Origin: Anaerolineales bacterium
GTDB lineage: Bacteria; Chloroflexota; Anaerolineae; Anaerolineales; Villigracilaceae
Assembly (NCBI GenBank): GCA_030834895.1
Contig: JAUQXA010000024.1
Span: forward strand, 558,001-622,000
Direction: 5' to 3'
DNA: 64,000 nt
Shown: piece after piece, positions 26,467 to 35,415 of the stretch
How the letters are laid out: every line of letters starts with the position of its first letter
Position numbering within the stretch: the stretch's first letter is position 1
Position numbers and translations under genes: made by a program
The notes under the pieces: model-generated
Told to the model about the DNA's origin: nothing
Database searches by the model: none
Seen by the model: the letters and a program-made list of their open reading frames with translations, nothing else

Positions 26467-27037
26467 TGATGAACCCATTCAAGTTACCATGCAGGTTGTC
26501 GATGCTCTTGAAAAGATTGGCATTGACTATGTGATTGGCGGATCGCTGGCAAGCGCATTGCACGGCGTTGCCCGCGCAACCATGGATTCGGACATCGTGG
26601 CGGACTTTCGCGAAGAGCATATCGCGCCGTTCGTGGAAGCACTCAAATCCACATTTTACGTTGATGATGAAATGATTCGAGACGCAATCCGTGCCCACAG
26701 AAGTTTCAACATCATCCACCTGCAAACCTTTTTCAAGGTGGACATTTTCGTCGCCAAAGAGCGCGAGTTCGACCGCCTACAAATTGCCCGACGAACTTCT
26801 TATGCGCTTTCCAATGATGGAAGTCAAAACGCCTATGTCGCTAGCGCAGAAGATACCATTTTGGCAAAACTCGAATGGTATCGAATGGGTGACGAGGTGT
26901 CCGACCGACAATGGAAGGATATTCTTGGAGTCATCAAAGTTCAGGAAGGAAAATTGGATATGGAATATTTACAGCGGGGAGCAAACCTTCTCAAAGTCAC
27001 TGACCTTTTGGAACGAGCATTGGCTCAATCCAAGTGA
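26459..27037 (+). CDS. Nucleotidyltransferase-fold protein (AbiEii/DUF6036-like)
   Basis: 192 residues. The polymerase-beta-type motif is IGGSLASALHGVARATMDSD (GGS at about 23-25, DSD near 40), followed by a third acidic strand FFKVDIFV; this gives the three acidic residues of the minimal nucleotidyltransferase fold. Later SAEDTILAKLEWYRMG is shared with AbiEii-like and related proteins. Start MLNDEP chosen because it overlaps the partner gene by 8 nt. Probably transfers a nucleotide to RNA or protein; target unknown. Confidence 0.7.
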   Translation: MLNDEPIQVTMQVVDALEKIGIDYVIGGSLASALHGVARATMDSDIVADFREEHIAPFVEALKSTFYVDDEMIRDAIRAHRSFNIIHLQTFFKVDIFVAKEREFDRLQIARRTSYALSNDGSQNAYVASAEDTILAKLEWYRMGDEVSDRQWKDILGVIKVQEGKLDMEYLQRGANLLKVTDLLERALAQSK

Positions 27038-27045
27038 CGTGAATT

Positions 27046-27081
27046 TTCATCCTTCATCATTCACGCATAGCGCTCATCCTT
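27046..27081. repeat. Heptamer array C (TTCATCC units)
   Basis: TTCATCC, TTCATCA, TTCACGC, ATAGCGC, TCATCCT in 7-nt steps, in the same orientation as array B, ending at the base before the DUF58 start codon. No Shine-Dalgarno site remains between array and ATG. Confidence 0.7.
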
Positions 27082-27963
27082 ATGCTCTTCGATGAATCCA
27101 TTCTCCGCAAACTAAACCAACTCACCCTCGTTGCCTCGCGCATCCGCTCGGGAGCGATCAAGGGCGAGCGGCGTTCGTCGCACCGCGGCAGCAGCGTGGA
27201 ATTCGCGGACTATCGCAACTATACGGCGGGCGATGACCTGCGCCGTCTCGATTGGAATATCTACGCGCGGCTGGAAAAGCCGTTCATCAAATTATTGGAA
27301 GAGGAGGAAGACCTGGCGGCGTACGTCTTGATTGACGGTTCCCGCTCGATGGACTGGGGCGACGGCGAAGAACACAAATTCAACTACGCTCTCAAACTTG
27401 CGGCTGGACTTGGCGCAATTGCCCTCGGCGCGGGTGACCTGTTTTCGGTCGGGTTTCTGCAAGGTGGGCGTGTCGCTGCGGAGTTTAGTCCCGCACGCGG
27501 AAGTTATGCCCTGCCGCGCCTGTTCAAGTTTTTGGAATCGCTCGAAGCCAAAGCGGACACCGACCTCAACGCCTCGCTCAAAGCCTACTCCGTTCCGCCG
27601 CGCCGCGCTGGATTGGTGGTTCTCATCTCTGACTTTTTAGCCGCTGATGGCTACGAAGCGGGTCTGCGTCAACTGCTTGGGCGTGGACACGAAGCCGCGT
27701 TGATTCACGTCCTCGCGCCCGATGAAATGGACCCGCCTCTCGCGGGCGACCTGCAACTCGTGGACATCGAAACGAACGCCCAACAGGATGTCTCGATTGA
27801 CGGCGGCTTGCGCAACTTATACAAAGCCCGCGTCCGCGAGTGGATTCAATCCATCCAAACCGACTGCCGCAAGCATGGCATCCGCTACCTCGATTTGGTC
27901 ACCAGCCAACCGTGGGAACAGGTGTTGTTGTTGGAAATGAGAAAGTCGGGAATAGTAAAGTAA
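27082..27963 (+). CDS. DUF58 domain protein
   Basis: 293 residues. The DUF58 hallmark is EFADYRNYTAGDDLRRLDWN (about 32-51), followed by a vWA-like region with VLIDGSRSMDWG. DUF58 proteins sit between MoxR and vWA/BatA genes in many bacteria and are thought to assist the ATPase-vWA complex. Normal length. The ATG is directly preceded by heptamer array C, and a second copy of its first 14 codons lies 916 nt upstream. The stop codon TAA is the first three bases of array F. Confidence 0.88.
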   Translation: MLFDESILRKLNQLTLVASRIRSGAIKGERRSSHRGSSVEFADYRNYTAGDDLRRLDWNIYARLEKPFIKLLEEEEDLAAYVLIDGSRSMDWGDGEEHKFNYALKLAAGLGAIALGAGDLFSVGFLQGGRVAAEFSPARGSYALPRLFKFLESLEAKADTDLNASLKAYSVPPRRAGLVVLISDFLAADGYEAGLRQLLGRGHEAALIHVLAPDEMDPPLAGDLQLVDIETNAQQDVSIDGGLRNLYKARVREWIQSIQTDCRKHGIRYLDLVTSQPWEQVLLLEMRKSGIVK

Positions 27964-28042
27964 TTGGTAAATGGTAATTGGAGATTGGAAAATCGTCCGC
28001 CCAATTACCAATTACTAATCACCAATTACCAATCTCCAACCC
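27961..28042. repeat. Heptamer array F, palindromic (TAATTGG / CCAATTA)
   Basis: Left arm TAATTGG, TAAATGG, TAATTGG, AGATTGG; right arm CCAATTA, CCAATTA, CTAATCA, CCAATTA, CCAATCT, all in 7-nt phase, joined by about 12 unrelated bases. It runs from the DUF58 stop codon to two bases before the next ATG. Confidence 0.85.
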
Positions 28043-28044
28043 CC

Positions 28045-29922
28045 ATGCAATTCCTCACCCCTCTCGCCCTCGCTCTCTCAGCATTAGCAATTCCCATCAT
28101 CTTGCTATACATGCTCAAACTGCGCCGCAAGCAGACGCAGGTCTCTTCGACCATGTTGTGGGAAAAACTTCTGCGCGAGAAGCAAGCCAATGCGCCGTGG
28201 CAAAAACTCAAACGCAATCTTTTATTATTTCTTCAACTGCTGATTCTCACCGCGCTGGTGGCGGCATTGGCTCGCCCCGCGCTGGAGACGAAAGTCGTCA
28301 CCTCGGGCTCGGTCATCGTCATGCTGGACGCATCCGCTTCGATGAACGCCACCGATGTGAAGCCTTCCCGCTTTGAAGAGGCACGCAAGTCCGTGCTGAC
28401 CCTCATCAACGGGCTGACCAGCGACTCCGCCATGACCCTGATTCTGGCAGCGCAGACTCCGCAAACCCTCATCGCCTCCGAGACAGACAAGTCCCTGCTG
28501 AAGGCAGCGCTCTCGAAGGCGCAGGTCACGCAGGGCAGCGTGGATTGGTCAGCCGCGTTCGCGCTGGCGGCGGGAGCCACTCGCAACGGAATCAACTCAA
28601 CAGTCGTCATCGTCTCGGATGGCGGGCTGCCCGACACAGGCTTGCCGTCCCTGCCAGGCGAGGTGCGCTACATCCCCGTCGGTCAATCGGACGACAACCT
28701 CGCCATCTCCGCGCTGGCGTTGCGAGCCTCGAAGGGCGTCCCCCAACTCTTCGCGGAGGTCACAAACTACAGCGGCGCAGACCGTAAAATCCTGCTCTCG
28801 CTCTATCTCGAAAACGACCTCTTCGACGCGCGTCAGTTGGATGTCCCCGCCCATTCGCAAAAGAGCATCTCGCTCGAAGACCTGCCCGTCGCCTCCGCCG
28901 TGTACAAGGCTCACATCTCCGACCCGCTCAAAGACGAGGCGCTCGATTCGCTTCCGCTGGATGACACCGCTTTCGCCGTGTATCAATCGTCCGCCGCGCG
29001 TCGCGCCTTGCTCGTCTCCAATGGCAACCTCTTCCTCGAACAACTGCTGGCGTCGCTCCCAGGCATTCAGCCCTTCCGCGCCCTGCCCGCCGCCGACGGC
29101 ACGCTGCAAATCCCCAACGAGCCGTTCGACCTCTACATCTTCGACGGCATCCTCCCCAAGGATTTGCCCAAGGCGAACCTGCTGCTCATCAACCCGCCCG
29201 CCAACCCGTTCTTTGAAGTCGGTGAGACGGTCAAGGGAATTGGTGAGATTCAGGTCAACCCGCACAGCCTGACAAAATATGTGGATTGGAAGACCGTCCA
29301 CGTTTTGCAGGCGAAGCGGACGACCATGCCGAGTTGGATGAACGTGCTGATTGAAGCGGACTCGACTCCGCTGGTGGCTGCTGGCGAAACAAACGGACAG
29401 CGAATCGCCGCCCTGACCTTTGACCTGCGCGAAAGCGACCTCCCGCTACAGGTTGCCTACCCGATTCTTTTCTCCAACCTGATTAATTACCTCGCCCCGC
29501 CCAGCGCCTTCGACGCCTCCCAATCCCTGAGCGCAGGCGAAACGCTGACCCTCGTCCCGCCCACCGACGCCGAGCAAATCGTCATCGCCTCCCCCTCAGA
29601 CAAAGCCTACACCCTAGCTACTGGACAAACCCTCTTCAGCGAAACGGACGAACTCGGCTACTACGCCGTCAACTTCATCTCGAAGGACGCCACCAAAGTT
29701 GAATACTTTGCTGTGAATTTGTTCGACCCCGCCGAGTCGAATATCAGTCCACGCGAGAAATTGCAGATTGGAAGTACGGCTGTTACTCCCGCCGTATCCC
29801 AGCAAATCGGTCTACAGGAATTGTGGAAATGGCTGGCGGGGTTGGCGCTGGTGGTGCTGATGATCGAGTGGCAGGTGTTTCATCGGAAGCCCTTCAGGAC
29901 AAGGATGAAGGCTCAAGGATGA
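28045..29922 (+). CDS. BatA-like vWA membrane protein
   Basis: 625 residues. The N-terminus is a BatA-type double helix region (IPIILLYMLKLRRKQTQVSSTMLWE; second helix about 57-76), then a vWA domain with MIDAS motif DASAS (Asp95, Ser97, Ser99), a long beta-rich region and a C-terminal membrane helix (LAGLALVVLMIEWQV). The start is set at MQFLTPLA; upstream in-frame codons only translate the heptamer array. The C-terminal residues RMKAQG and stop fall in array D. Partner of MoxR and DUF58. Confidence 0.85.
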   Translation: MQFLTPLALALSALAIPIILLYMLKLRRKQTQVSSTMLWEKLLREKQANAPWQKLKRNLLLFLQLLILTALVAALARPALETKVVTSGSVIVMLDASASMNATDVKPSRFEEARKSVLTLINGLTSDSAMTLILAAQTPQTLIASETDKSLLKAALSKAQVTQGSVDWSAAFALAAGATRNGINSTVVIVSDGGLPDTGLPSLPGEVRYIPVGQSDDNLAISALALRASKGVPQLFAEVTNYSGADRKILLSLYLENDLFDARQLDVPAHSQKSISLEDLPVASAVYKAHISDPLKDEALDSLPLDDTAFAVYQSSAARRALLVSNGNLFLEQLLASLPGIQPFRALPAADGTLQIPNEPFDLYIFDGILPKDLPKANLLLINPPANPFFEVGETVKGIGEIQVNPHSLTKYVDWKTVHVLQAKRTTMPSWMNVLIEADSTPLVAAGETNGQRIAALTFDLRESDLPLQVAYPILFSNLINYLAPPSAFDASQSLSAGETLTLVPPTDAEQIVIASPSDKAYTLATGQTLFSETDELGYYAVNFISKDATKVEYFAVNLFDPAESNISPREKLQIGSTAVTPAVSQQIGLQELWKWLAGLALVVLMIEWQVFHRKPFRTRMKAQG

Positions 29923-29932
29923 AGGATGAATA
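29901..29932. repeat. Heptamer array D (AAGGATG units)
   Basis: AAGGATG, AAGGCTC, AAGGATG, AAGGATG, then AATA, covering the stop codon of the vWA gene. Complement of array E on the other side of the small gene 29957-30328. Confidence 0.8.
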
Positions 29933-29956
29933 AGTTCAAGAACAAAAAGGTGAAAA

Positions 29957-30328
29957 ATGGAAAAAGAAACGCCGCTTGATTTGAAAACGCGAACTTCTGA
30001 CTTCGCATTGCGAATCGTCAAACTTTATTCCAGCCTGCCGAAATCAATCGAAGCGCAGGTTCTTGGAAAACAAGTGTTGCGCTCTGGCACATCTGTCGGC
30101 GCAAATTATCGCGAAGGGAGTCGCGCGAAATCTGACGCAGATATTATCAACAAGTTCGAAACCGTCTTGCAGGAACTAGACGAAACCGATTATTGGCTTG
30201 ACCTGCTCGTAAAAAGCGGCATACTTCCCATCCAAAAGGCAGAAGCACTTATCAAAGAAACAAATGAACTCCTTGCCATCTTCACAACTATCGTAACCAA
30301 AATCAAGAAACGGAAACAAAGGTTTTAG
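29957..30328 (+). CDS. Four-helix-bundle protein (23S rRNA IVP family)
   Basis: 123 residues with the family pattern FALRIVKLYSSLPKS, VLGKQVLRSGTSVGANYREG, FETVLQELDETDYWLDLL and a final helix. These four-helix-bundle proteins were first found in 23S rRNA intervening sequences and also occur freely in chromosomes; function unknown. Here it lies inside the vWA operon, flanked by inverted heptamer arrays D and E. AAAAAGGTGAAAA gives a ribosome site. Confidence 0.85.
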   Translation: MEKETPLDLKTRTSDFALRIVKLYSSLPKSIEAQVLGKQVLRSGTSVGANYREGSRAKSDADIINKFETVLQELDETDYWLDLLVKSGILPIQKAEALIKETNELLAIFTTIVTKIKKRKQRF

Positions 30329-30335
30329 CTCTTTT

Positions 30336-30363
30336 TTCATCCTTCATAATTCATCCTTCATCC
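30336..30363. repeat. Heptamer array E (TTCATCC units)
   Basis: TTCATCC, TTCATAA, TTCATCC, TTCATCC in phase, followed by TTTCCTT and the ATG at 30371. Its first 14 nt equal those of array B. Confidence 0.8.
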
Positions 30364-30370
30364 TTTCCTT

Positions 30371-33244
30371 ATGCGTTTCACCTCACCTCTCTTCCTCCTC
30401 CTTCTGCTCCTCATCCCGCTTGCGGTGTGGATGGGTTTGCCTGCGTCGGGAAAATCTCGAAGGCGGGAGATGACTTCGCTGATTCTGCGGGTGGTAATTT
30501 TGCTTTGCCTGATTCTTTCGCTCGCTGGACTCGAACTCATCAAGAGCGGAAACAACCTTGCGGTGGTCTTCCTCATGGACGTGTCTGACTCCATGCCGCA
30601 GCAAGCCGTGGAGCAGGAAGTGGCGTACGTGCGCGAGGCGCTCAAATCCATCGGCGCGGACGATAAAGCCGCAATCATCCTCTTTGGCGCGGATGCGCTG
30701 GTCGAGCGTCCGATGTCGGCATTGAATGAACTCTCGACCATCACCTCTGTCCCGATCACAAATCAAACCGACCTCGCCGAAGCCATTCAATTGGGGCTGG
30801 CGCTCTATCCTTCTGGATACGCCAAGCGGATGGTGATTTTGTCCGACGGAGCCGAGACCACAGGCGACGCGCTCAACGCGGCGAAGTTCGCTTCCTCGGC
30901 GGATGTGCAAATCGTGGTCATGCCGTTTCTCAGCCAGGTGGACGCCGAAGCCCTCGTCACCGAAGTGGACGCGCCCACCCACCTCCGCGCGGGCGAGCAA
31001 TTCGACTTGAACGTTTCGATTCAGGCGAACCAGTCCATGCGGGCGACAGTGCGCGTGCTGGCAAAGAATCAAATCCTGTACGAGGCGGCGCACGAACTGC
31101 ACAAGGGCAGCCAAACCCTGAGCCTGCCGCTGACCGCCAACGAGACGGGCTTTGTCAGCTACGACGTGCAAATCACGCCTGAGCAGGATTCCTTCTACCA
31201 AAACAATCGGCTGGACACGTTCTCACAGGTCGAGGGTCCGCCTCGGGTGTTGTTGGTCGCTCCGCCCGCAGGGGAGACTCTGCCCGACGGCAAACCGCGT
31301 CCCGACGAGTATTCCCTCCTCCAGCAAGTCCTCACCTCGGCTGGCTTTGACGTGAAGACTGTCACGCCGAGCCTCATGCCCGCCGACCTGCCGACTCTCG
31401 CGCAGTACAACTCTGTCGTGCTGGTGGATGTCCCCGCCCGCGAGTTGGACACCGCCCAAATGGAAACGCTGCAATCCTATGTCCGCGACCTCGGCGGCGG
31501 GCTGGTGACCGTCGGCGGACCGACCAGCTTCGGGGTCGGCGGATATTTCCACACGCCGCTCGAAGAGGCGCTTCCCATCGACATGGAAATCAAAGACGAG
31601 CAGCGTCGCCCGTCGCTGGGCATCGTCTTCATCATCGATCATTCGGGCAGCATGGGCGAGACCAGCGGCGGCGTGACCAAGCTGGAGCTTGCCAAGGAAG
31701 CGGCGGCGCGTTCGGTGGACATGCTTTTCCCGTCTGACCGCGTGGGCGTGATCGCCTTCGACGACACTGCCAGTTGGGTGGTGCCAATCACCGAAGCCGA
31801 AAACCGCGACGAAATTGTCAGCGCAATTGGCGGGGTTCAAATTGGCGGCGGCACCGATATTTACGCGGGCTTGCTGGCGATGTCGAAAGCCCTGCCTGAC
31901 GACCCATCGAAGGTGAAGCATGTCATCCTGCTCACCGACGGCGGCGCGGACATCACGGGCATTCCCGAACTGGTCGAAAGGCTGTACAAGGAAAACGGCA
32001 TCACGCTTTCGACGGTGGGCGTGGGCAACGACGCCGCGCCCTTCCTCAAAGACCTTGCCGCGCTCGGCGGCGGACGCTATCACTTCACCAACAACGCAGG
32101 CAACATCGCCACCATCTTCACCGAAGAGACCACCCTCGCCACTCGCGCCTACATCGTCGAAGAGTCGTTCTTCCCCACGCTGGTCAACTCGTCGCCGATC
32201 CTTTCAGGCATCACCGCCACGCCGCGCCTGCATGGCTACGTGGCGTCCAGCGCCAAAGACCTCGCGCAAGTCATCCTCGAATCGGAAAAGGGCGACCCCA
32301 TCCTCGCGGCTTGGCAGTACGGCTTGGGCAGGTCGGTCGCCTTCACCTCCGACGCCACGGGTCGCTGGGCGCGGGATTGGGCAGGCTCCGAAATCTTCCC
32401 AACCTTCTGGGCGCAAGCCGTGCGCTACACGGTCAACGACACGCTCAACTCCGCGCTGCAAATGACGGTCGAGCCACAGGGCGAGAAATCCAGCATCATC
32501 CTCGACGCGCATAGCCGCACGGGAGAATTTCTCAACGGCTACCAGATCGAAGCCAGCATCGTCGCGCCCGACGGCGAATCGCAAACCGTGAAGTTCTCGC
32601 AAATCGCGCCAGGGCGATACGAGTCGGAATTTGTCCCGACCGAGCAGGGAATTTACCTGATTCATTTTTCTGGAAAATCCGAAGCGGGTGCCGCTCCATT
32701 TTCTGAGACGACGGGATGGGCTTTGTCCTACTCCCCAGAGTATCGGCGTATCGACCCCGACCCTGACCTGCTCCTGCGACTATCAGCCTTTGGCAACGGG
32801 CAGGTTTCGTCGCCGCGCCCCGAAGAAGTCTTCAAGCACGACCTAAAAGCCGCCCACGCCTCCCAGCCGATGGCTCCGCTGCTGCTGTTGATCGCCGCCC
32901 TACTCCTGCCCTTTGACATCGCTGTCCGCAGGTTGATCATCACCAAGCATGATTTGGTTTTATTCCAAGAGTGGATTGCGCAAAAATTGCCCGTTCGCCA
33001 AGCGACGCAAAATCAACCCGCCCCAGCCAACCCGCAGATGGAAGCCTTGCGCAGCGCGAAGAGCCGCGTGCGTGAAAATCAACCCACAAAGGTTGAAGCA
33101 CCTAGCAAAGAAAAGTCAGCGGCAGAGCCAGTGCTTCCCATCATCGAAGCGAAGCCAGAAGTCAAAGAGACTCCGACCAGGCAGGAAGCGCCCACCTCAA
33201 CCACGTCCGCTCTGCTGGCGAGGAAGAAGAATATCAAAAAATAG
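30371..33244 (+). CDS. Double vWA / glutamine-amidotransferase-like membrane protein
   Basis: 957 residues. Two N-terminal membrane helices (about 6-22 and 36-54), a first vWA domain with DVSDS at 70-74, a beta-rich stretch, an amidotransferase-like region (VLLVAPPAGE, GGLVTVGGPTSFGVGGY), a second vWA domain with DHSGS near 423, a further beta-rich part, a C-terminal helix near 840-860 and a charged tail of about 100 residues. It closes the MoxR-DUF58-vWA operon and probably works in the envelope. Array E lies directly before the ATG, which lacks a Shine-Dalgarno site. Confidence 0.82.
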   Translation: MRFTSPLFLLLLLLIPLAVWMGLPASGKSRRREMTSLILRVVILLCLILSLAGLELIKSGNNLAVVFLMDVSDSMPQQAVEQEVAYVREALKSIGADDKAAIILFGADALVERPMSALNELSTITSVPITNQTDLAEAIQLGLALYPSGYAKRMVILSDGAETTGDALNAAKFASSADVQIVVMPFLSQVDAEALVTEVDAPTHLRAGEQFDLNVSIQANQSMRATVRVLAKNQILYEAAHELHKGSQTLSLPLTANETGFVSYDVQITPEQDSFYQNNRLDTFSQVEGPPRVLLVAPPAGETLPDGKPRPDEYSLLQQVLTSAGFDVKTVTPSLMPADLPTLAQYNSVVLVDVPARELDTAQMETLQSYVRDLGGGLVTVGGPTSFGVGGYFHTPLEEALPIDMEIKDEQRRPSLGIVFIIDHSGSMGETSGGVTKLELAKEAAARSVDMLFPSDRVGVIAFDDTASWVVPITEAENRDEIVSAIGGVQIGGGTDIYAGLLAMSKALPDDPSKVKHVILLTDGGADITGIPELVERLYKENGITLSTVGVGNDAAPFLKDLAALGGGRYHFTNNAGNIATIFTEETTLATRAYIVEESFFPTLVNSSPILSGITATPRLHGYVASSAKDLAQVILESEKGDPILAAWQYGLGRSVAFTSDATGRWARDWAGSEIFPTFWAQAVRYTVNDTLNSALQMTVEPQGEKSSIILDAHSRTGEFLNGYQIEASIVAPDGESQTVKFSQIAPGRYESEFVPTEQGIYLIHFSGKSEAGAAPFSETTGWALSYSPEYRRIDPDPDLLLRLSAFGNGQVSSPRPEEVFKHDLKAAHASQPMAPLLLLIAALLLPFDIAVRRLIITKHDLVLFQEWIAQKLPVRQATQNQPAPANPQMEALRSAKSRVRENQPTKVEAPSKEKSAAEPVLPIIEAKPEVKETPTRQEAPTSTTSALLARKKNIKK

Positions 33245-33388
33245 CGCAAACACAAGATCGCCTCGAAAGACGGCTTGCCCGTGATTCAAAAATCCACGTG
33301 GACGAAGACGATTCTGGATCTCTGCGCGGAGAATGTGTCCGCGTGGGCGAGGGTGGTTCTGGCAGATACAGAAGAAATTGCAATGTGA
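33245..33388 (+). pseudogene. In-frame coding remnant after the vWA stop
   Basis: The frame of the vWA gene continues for 47 sense codons after its stop (KHKIASKDGLPVIQ and TILDLCAEN are included) to a TGA. Composition is like coding DNA of this genome, and then the sequence abruptly becomes AT-rich. It has no start codon of its own. Family not recognised; perhaps the tail of a gene cut when the AT-rich island arrived. The remaining 33389-33570 is AT-rich with no gene seen. Confidence 0.35.
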
Positions 33389-33570
33389 CGCTGGTGCAAG
33401 CGCCAATTTAAAAAAATTGCTTGCAGAGTTTCAAGATAAGTTGCAGCAATAGTATAACTTTTATGAGTAAGCTACCAAGTATAATTAACTTGTAAAGCGG
33501 GAATCAAGATCAAATCTCAAATTTATATCTGATGTTATATAACAGAAACACAAAAAACTCTGCTATTATT

Positions 33571-35415
33571 TTAACCACTTTTGTGAGGAGTATTACTTTG
33601 AACAGAGTTTTCTTCGCCTAAGATAATAATGGAATTTTCAACATTACCATGAATCACGACAGATACGCTATCACGACGAGAAACTACATCTTTTCTATTA
33701 TCAAACCTTTCATGCTTCAATAGAAATGGCTGAGACAATATTCTTTGTGCTGCGATACGTACTTCTTCGTTTGAATCGCTATTTGCTTTTTCTTCGACGA
33801 GATGATTTATCTCAGAATCGTGGTTTGCATATTGAGATAAAGCCCAGAGAGAACGAATTCTTGTGCTGGGATCAGGGCTTTGCAGTTCCAACTTTCTTCT
33901 GGAAACCTCAGCCTCTAACAGTTTCGCATCTGCAAGGTTTGTGTTTCGAAGCATGTCTTTGACAGTATCTACAATTGAAGATGCTAAACTTGGTTTGTTA
34001 ATAGTTCTCGTCGCAGTTGAATTTAGCAACTTCTTTAATATATTAGTGTCTCGAACGCTGGTTAAGTACATAATTGGAAACCCATCCCCCCTAACTTCTT
34101 TAATAACTTCCGACACCATAATTCCTTTGTATGGGTCGAAATCCAAGACTTTGTCATTGTTGTCGGGAATCATTAAATCAATAATTGCCAAATCCAAAAT
34201 TGTTGTAGACCTAATAAACTCAATTGCATCTTGTGCATTAGAGATAATGGTCAGGTTCGAGTTAAGTTCATCTTTTAATCTATAGATTGTCTCTGCAATT
34301 AGGTATGGTTCATCTTCAACTAATAAAATTTTGGGGGAAGAATAATTAGAGTATTCACTTTTGTAATATTTATAATCATATACTAGGTGATCAATATATT
34401 TTAATGTCTTCTCCAAAAGCATCATGTGATGCCGATAGTCGACAGACTTGATTGCCATCTCGTTTAAGCGCGAAAGGGTTCTCTGAATCTCTTTTTTTAT
34501 ATTTGCGCGATCATTGTCATCTGGTTGAATAATTAATTCTTTTATTTGTACACATAGTTTGCTCAATTGAGGTAATAAGAGCTTCCATAATATACTTTTT
34601 TGTTTAAGGCTTGAAAGATATTCAAAGTCTATTGCCAGTGCAGCTACTTCATTTAACGATTTAGCCTGATTCATATGCAATAATATTACAAGGCAACCCA
34701 GATCTAACCCAGATGGATATATTTTTTGACTTTGAATATGTTTATAAATATAGTCAGAAATTGTTTTCAAGGTATCATCATCATCCACCTTTACAACAAT
34801 GGGGAGTTCTTTAGGTATCGTTATCTTTGAAAAGTACACTACACCAGTTGTTCCATTGACGAATACATCATCTCCTTCTTTTATAACATGATCACCTATT
34901 AAGAATTTCTTTTCCTGTTTCTCGAATTTTATTGCCTGGCAACCTACTATCGTGGGAATGCCAAGCTGCCTTCCTGTAACAGCTGCGTGGCTAGTAGCCC
35001 CGCCTTCGGTTGTAATAATAGCGGTTGACTGGAGAACAAACCTCACATTCTCTGGCAATTGAAATGGCAAAAGGTATACTATATTTACTCCGTTCTCCTT
35101 AAACTTCATAATTGTTTTAGGCGTGTAAGCAATTTTTCCTTGGGCAATACCAGGAGAGGCGTTGACTCCTTTGACTTCTATCAAGTGCCCAGCCTTTTTC
35201 ATTTTCAAAAAATCATCTTCATTAAATTCGTATCGCTTGTCACCCTCTTTACTTTTTTCGTCAAAATAGTTTTTTTCAGCCTGAACAGGGGAAGAGATTG
35301 TATTAAAAATATACGGAATTAATTCAGTATAAGGTATTGCATCTTGAATTATTTCTACATCAGCTGCTCCTGATTTTATAGCAACTATTGCATCATTCAG
35401 AGCTTTGCTTTTCAT
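33571..35415 (-). CDS. PEP-utilising swivel domain - response regulator receiver - HEAT-like protein
   Basis: 614 residues, strongly AT-rich compared with all neighbours. Residues 80-200 form a PPDK/PEP-synthase phosphohistidine swivel domain: VKGVNASPGIAQGKI, then TTEGGATSHAAVTGRQLGIP with the carrier His143. Residues 200-360 are helical. Residues 361-490 form a receiver domain with the acidic pocket in LLVEDEP, phospho-acceptor Asp413, and Lys474. A HEAT-like tail follows (RIRSLWALSQY, EVRIAAQRIL), ending in VIHGNVENSIIILG. There is no ATP-grasp or PEP-binding barrel, so it cannot be a PPDK. Its minus-strand promoter may use TATAAT at 35441-35446, and AGAGGAC lies before the ATG. It may be a phosphohistidine-based signalling protein (inference). 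Confidence 0.72.
   Translation of the reverse strand: MKSKALNDAIVAIKSGAADVEIIQDAIPYTELIPYIFNTISSPVQAEKNYFDEKSKEGDKRYEFNEDDFLKMKKAGHLIEVKGVNASPGIAQGKIAYTPKTIMKFKENGVNIVYLLPFQLPENVRFVLQSTAIITTEGGATSHAAVTGRQLGIPTIVGCQAIKFEKQEKKFLIGDHVIKEGDDVFVNGTTGVVYFSKITIPKELPIVVKVDDDDTLKTISDYIYKHIQSQKIYPSGLDLGCLVILLHMNQAKSLNEVAALAIDFEYLSSLKQKSILWKLLLPQLSKLCVQIKELIIQPDDNDRANIKKEIQRTLSRLNEMAIKSVDYRHHMMLLEKTLKYIDHLVYDYKYYKSEYSNYSSPKILLVEDEPYLIAETIYRLKDELNSNLTIISNAQDAIEFIRSTTILDLAIIDLMIPDNNDKVLDFDPYKGIMVSEVIKEVRGDGFPIMYLTSVRDTNILKKLLNSTATRTINKPSLASSIVDTVKDMLRNTNLADAKLLEAEVSRRKLELQSPDPSTRIRSLWALSQYANHDSEINHLVEEKANSDSNEEVRIAAQRILSQPFLLKHERFDNRKDVVSRRDSVSVVIHGNVENSIIILGEENSVQSNTPHKSG

Noticed and set aside
28597..29301. 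Long minus-strand open frames opposite the vWA and other GC-rich genes
   Set aside because: They are antisense shadows of well-supported coding regions with no domains or ribosome sites.
33571..35415. Pyruvate phosphate dikinase or PEP synthase
   Set aside because: Only the swivel domain is present; the ATP-grasp and PEP/pyruvate barrel domains are absent and a receiver domain follows.
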